Source of the DNA: an uncultured Porphyromonadaceae bacterium
GTDB lineage: Bacteria > Bacteroidota > Bacteroidia > Bacteroidales > Muribaculaceae
DNA: 8,068 bases
Assembly (NCBI GenBank): GCA_905193395.1
Contig: CAJJOO010000052.1
Coordinates: forward strand, 1-8,068
Direction: 5' to 3'
Positions 6,415 through 8,068 of the stretch are shown one piece after another. Made by a program: the position numbers and the translations under genes. Positions within the stretch are counted from its first letter, which is position 1; each line of letters starts with the position of its first letter. The notes below the pieces were generated by a model. It made no database searches. It saw only the letters and a program-made list of their open reading frames with translations, and was not told the DNA's origin.

Positions 6415-7854
6415 TCAGAGCGTACGCAGGGGCTTGATGTCGAGTTTCACGGGGCGAATCATGTTTTCGGGAGCAAGGATGGTGTCGAGTTGCTCTTTCG
6501 ACAGGATTCCGTGTTCGAGCACCAGGTCGTAGACGCTGCGTCCGGTTTCGAGAGCCTCTTTTGCGATTTTGGTCGAATTCTTGTAGCCGATGACGGGATT
6601 GAGGGCCGTTACCACGCCGATGCTGTCGTGAACGTAGCGGCGGCAGCGGTCGGCATTTGCCGTGATACCGTCGATACAGCGCGTGCGGAGTGTATCAAAA
6701 CCGTTGACCATGATGTGGGCCGATTCAAAGTTGCATTGGGCCGTTACAGGTTCCATGGCGTTGAGTTCCATCTGTGCGGCTTCGGAAGCGAAGGTGACGC
6801 AGGTGTCGTTGCCCATCACCTTGTAGCAGATCTGTGTCATCACCTCTGGGATGACGGGATTGACCTTTCCGGGCATAATGGACGAACCGGGCTGACGGGC
6901 CGGGAGGTTGATTTCGCCGAGACCGCAGCGGGGGCCGCTGGCCAACAGGCGCAGGTCGTTGGAAATCTTGCTGACCTTAGTGGCCAGGCGCTTCAGAGCC
7001 GAGGAGAAACCTACCATGGGCGACGTGTCCCAGGTGGCGCCAACCAGGTCGGAAGCCAGGCGGATGTCCCAGCCGGTAACCTCGCGCAGAGCCTCGACAC
7101 ACATTTCGGCATAGCCGGGTTCGGCGCAGATACCCGTGCCGATGGCTGTTGCACCCATGTTGACGGTGAGGAGGTCGTCGGCGGCGTCATCGAGGAACTT
7201 GCACTCGTCCTGCAACGTGGCGGCATAGCCCTCGAAGGTCTGGCCGAGAGTCATGGGCACGGCATCCTCGAGTTGGGTGCGTCCCATCTTGATAATAGAG
7301 GCGAATTCTTTGCCCTTGGCGCGCAGGGACTCGATGAGCATCAGCAGGTGGTGGCGCACACGTCCCATTTCCATGTACAGACCCAAGTGGATGGCCGTGG
7401 GATAGGCATCGTTGGTCGACTGGGAACGGTTCACATGGTCGTTGGGCGAACAATACTGATATTCGCCGCGGCGGTGGCCCATGATTTCGAGGGCGCGGTT
7501 GGCAATCACCTCGTTGGCGTTCATGTTGGTGGTGGTACCGGCGCCACCCTGAATCATGTCCACGGGGAACTGGTCGTGGAACTTTCCATCCATGATTTCG
7601 CGGCAGGCCTGTGCAATGGCGTCAAACTGCTCATCGGTGAGCAGGCCAAGGCGATGGTTGGCCATTGCGGCGCCAAGTTTTGTGATAGCCAGGCCCTTGA
7701 TGAACGAGGGACAGTCGGAAAGGTGGAACATGCTGATGGGGAAATTCTCGATACCGCGCATCGTCTGCACGCCGTAGAGGCAATTGTCCGGCACCTGCAT
7801 CTGTCCCAGGAGGTCGGATTCGGTGCGGAAGCCCTTGTTGCTGTTATTTTCCAT
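6415..7854 (-). CDS. aspA: Aspartate ammonia-lyase (aspartase)
   Basis: The enzyme converts L-aspartate to fumarate and ammonia, reversibly, in the cytoplasm. In anaerobic Bacteroidales the fumarate can feed fumarate reductase or biosynthesis, and the ammonia can feed nitrogen assimilation. The 479-residue product is full length for the family (E. coli AspA has 478). It carries the fumarase/aspartase superfamily signature GSSIMPGKVNP at 323-333; Ser324 is the expected catalytic base on the flexible loop and Lys330 a substrate-binding lysine. The block continues VIPEVMTQ, as in aspartases rather than the PTQ of class II fumarases. Other family blocks are GGAGTTTNMNANEV (103-116), NRSQSTNDAYPTA (142-154) and GRTQLEDAVPMTLGQ (191-205). 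The ATG at 7854 gives the expected N-terminus; there is no Shine-Dalgarno, which is common in this phylum. It has its own promoter and terminator, so it appears monocistronic. Confidence 0.97.
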   Translation of the reverse strand: MENNSNKGFRTESDLLGQMQVPDNCLYGVQTMRGIENFPISMFHLSDCPSFIKGLAITKLGAAMANHRLGLLTDEQFDAIAQACREIMDGKFHDQFPVDMIQGGAGTTTNMNANEVIANRALEIMGHRRGEYQYCSPNDHVNRSQSTNDAYPTAIHLGLYMEMGRVRHHLLMLIESLRAKGKEFASIIKMGRTQLEDAVPMTLGQTFEGYAATLQDECKFLDDAADDLLTVNMGATAIGTGICAEPGYAEMCVEALREVTGWDIRLASDLVGATWDTSPMVGFSSALKRLATKVSKISNDLRLLASGPRCGLGEINLPARQPGSSIMPGKVNPVIPEVMTQICYKVMGNDTCVTFASEAAQMELNAMEPVTAQCNFESAHIMVNGFDTLRTRCIDGITANADRCRRYVHDSIGVVTALNPVIGYKNSTKIAKEALETGRSVYDLVLEHGILSKEQLDTILAPENMIRPVKLDIKPLRTL

Positions 7855-7857
7855 GTT

Positions 7858-7887
7858 TTATCGGATTGTAGTTTTTGGTTATCGGAT
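7858..7887. repeat. 9-bp direct repeat in the aspA leader, 21 bp apart
   Basis: TTATCGGAT occurs at 7858-7866 and 7879-7887 (ATCCGATAA on the transcribed strand). The starts are 21 bp apart, close to two turns of the DNA helix, a spacing seen for regulators that bind tandem sites. The proximal copy lies 4-12 nt before the aspA ATG, where a ribosome binding site would normally be. A role in transcription or translation is possible but not shown. Confidence 0.45.
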
Positions 7888-7901
7888 AGGTAGTTCAAAA
7901 A

Positions 7902-7915
7902 CCGTCCGCGGACGG
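7902..7915. promoter_or_regulatory. Perfect 14-bp palindrome just downstream of the predicted aspA transcription start
   Basis: CCGTCCGCGGACGG is its own reverse complement. It begins about 7 nt after the predicted start site near 7922, a classic repressor position. In RNA it could also fold as a 5-bp stem with a CGCG loop at the very start of the leader, which could stabilise the transcript. It is GC-rich within an AT-rich leader, which makes chance less attractive. No regulator family is recognised from the sequence. Confidence 0.5.
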
Positions 7916-7926
7916 GGACAGTTCGG

Positions 7927-7956
7927 CAAAGATACAAAAAACATCCCGAACCACAA
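7927..7956 (-). promoter_or_regulatory. Predicted aspA promoter
   Basis: On the minus strand TTG (7956-7954) is followed after exactly 19 bp by TATCTTTG (7934-7927). This matches the Bacteroidota sigma-ABfr pattern of a TTG-type -33 element and TAnnTTTG at -7. Transcription would start near 7922, giving a leader of about 65-70 nt. This is the best promoter match in the window. Confidence 0.7.
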
Positions 7957-8034
7957 TCTCCCACCCCCAAAAAAGGTTTCGAATCAGCGGTTGGAAATCC
8001 AAAAAGTTGCCAACGTAGAGTCCAACAGCAAATG

Positions 8035-8042
8035 CAAAGTTA
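8035..8042 (-). promoter_or_regulatory. Second possible -7 element upstream of aspA
   Basis: TAACTTTG on the minus strand matches TAnnTTTG exactly. It lies within a 13-mer identical to the one at the efflux promoter (8033-8045 and 5927-5939), and among three copies of GCAAA (8028, 8034, 8043). It would give a leader of about 170 nt for aspA. No good -33 element is seen in the few bases before the window edge. It could be a distal aspA promoter or chance. Confidence 0.35.
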
Positions 8043-8068
8043 GCAAACGAGTTTGAAGAAACGAGCTT

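Noticed and set aside
6400..7893. A 497-residue open frame on the plus strand covering all of aspA
   Set aside because: It is antisense to an unmistakable full-length aspartase. Long antisense frames are common opposite GC-rich genes; the translation is rich in Gly, His and Val without any recognisable motif, and no plus-strand promoter is seen.
8045..8065. The AAACGAG direct repeat at the right edge
   Set aside because: Two 7-bp copies 14 bp apart next to the window edge are too short to distinguish from chance, and no array continues within view.

Overview
The window looks like an ordinary chromosomal stretch from a fairly GC-rich member of the Bacteroidales (Bacteroidota). Three things point there. 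The promoter-like sites fit the Bacteroides TTG / TAnnTTTG pattern. Shine-Dalgarno sequences are mostly absent. The tripartite pump has a lipoprotein adaptor and a lipoprotein outer-membrane factor. The genus cannot be read from the sequence; a GC-rich gut or oral Bacteroidales lineage is my guess.

All confident genes are on the minus strand, so they read from right to left. First comes aspA (7854 to 6415), a complete aspartate ammonia-lyase. It has a good promoter match at about 7927-7956, a perfect 14-bp palindrome just after the predicted transcription start, and a terminator-like hairpin 21 nt after its stop codon. Next is a 547-nt intergenic stretch. It holds a promoter and palindrome for the following operon, and an orphan plus-strand reading frame without an ATG that may be the C-terminal remnant of a gene.

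The second unit is a complete-looking RND multidrug efflux operon: periplasmic adaptor (5867 to 4695), inner-membrane RND/HAE1 pump (4631 to 1257), then a TolC/OprM-type outer-membrane factor (1181 to the left edge, C-terminus missing). Together they would form one drug-proton antiporter channel spanning both membranes. The pump keeps all the proton-relay residues. It is about 75 residues longer than AcrB, and the excess lies in the cytoplasmic linker between TM6 and TM7, where two additional hydrophobic segments can be seen. The pump and outer-membrane factor genes are separated by a strong hairpin without a U-tract. No transcription regulator of the pump is encoded in the window.

I found no CRISPR array, transposase, tRNA or rRNA, and nothing that amounts to a new defence or mobile system. 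The items worth a second look are the pump's linker insertion, the intra-operon hairpin, the orphan reading frame, and the palindromes at the two promoters.
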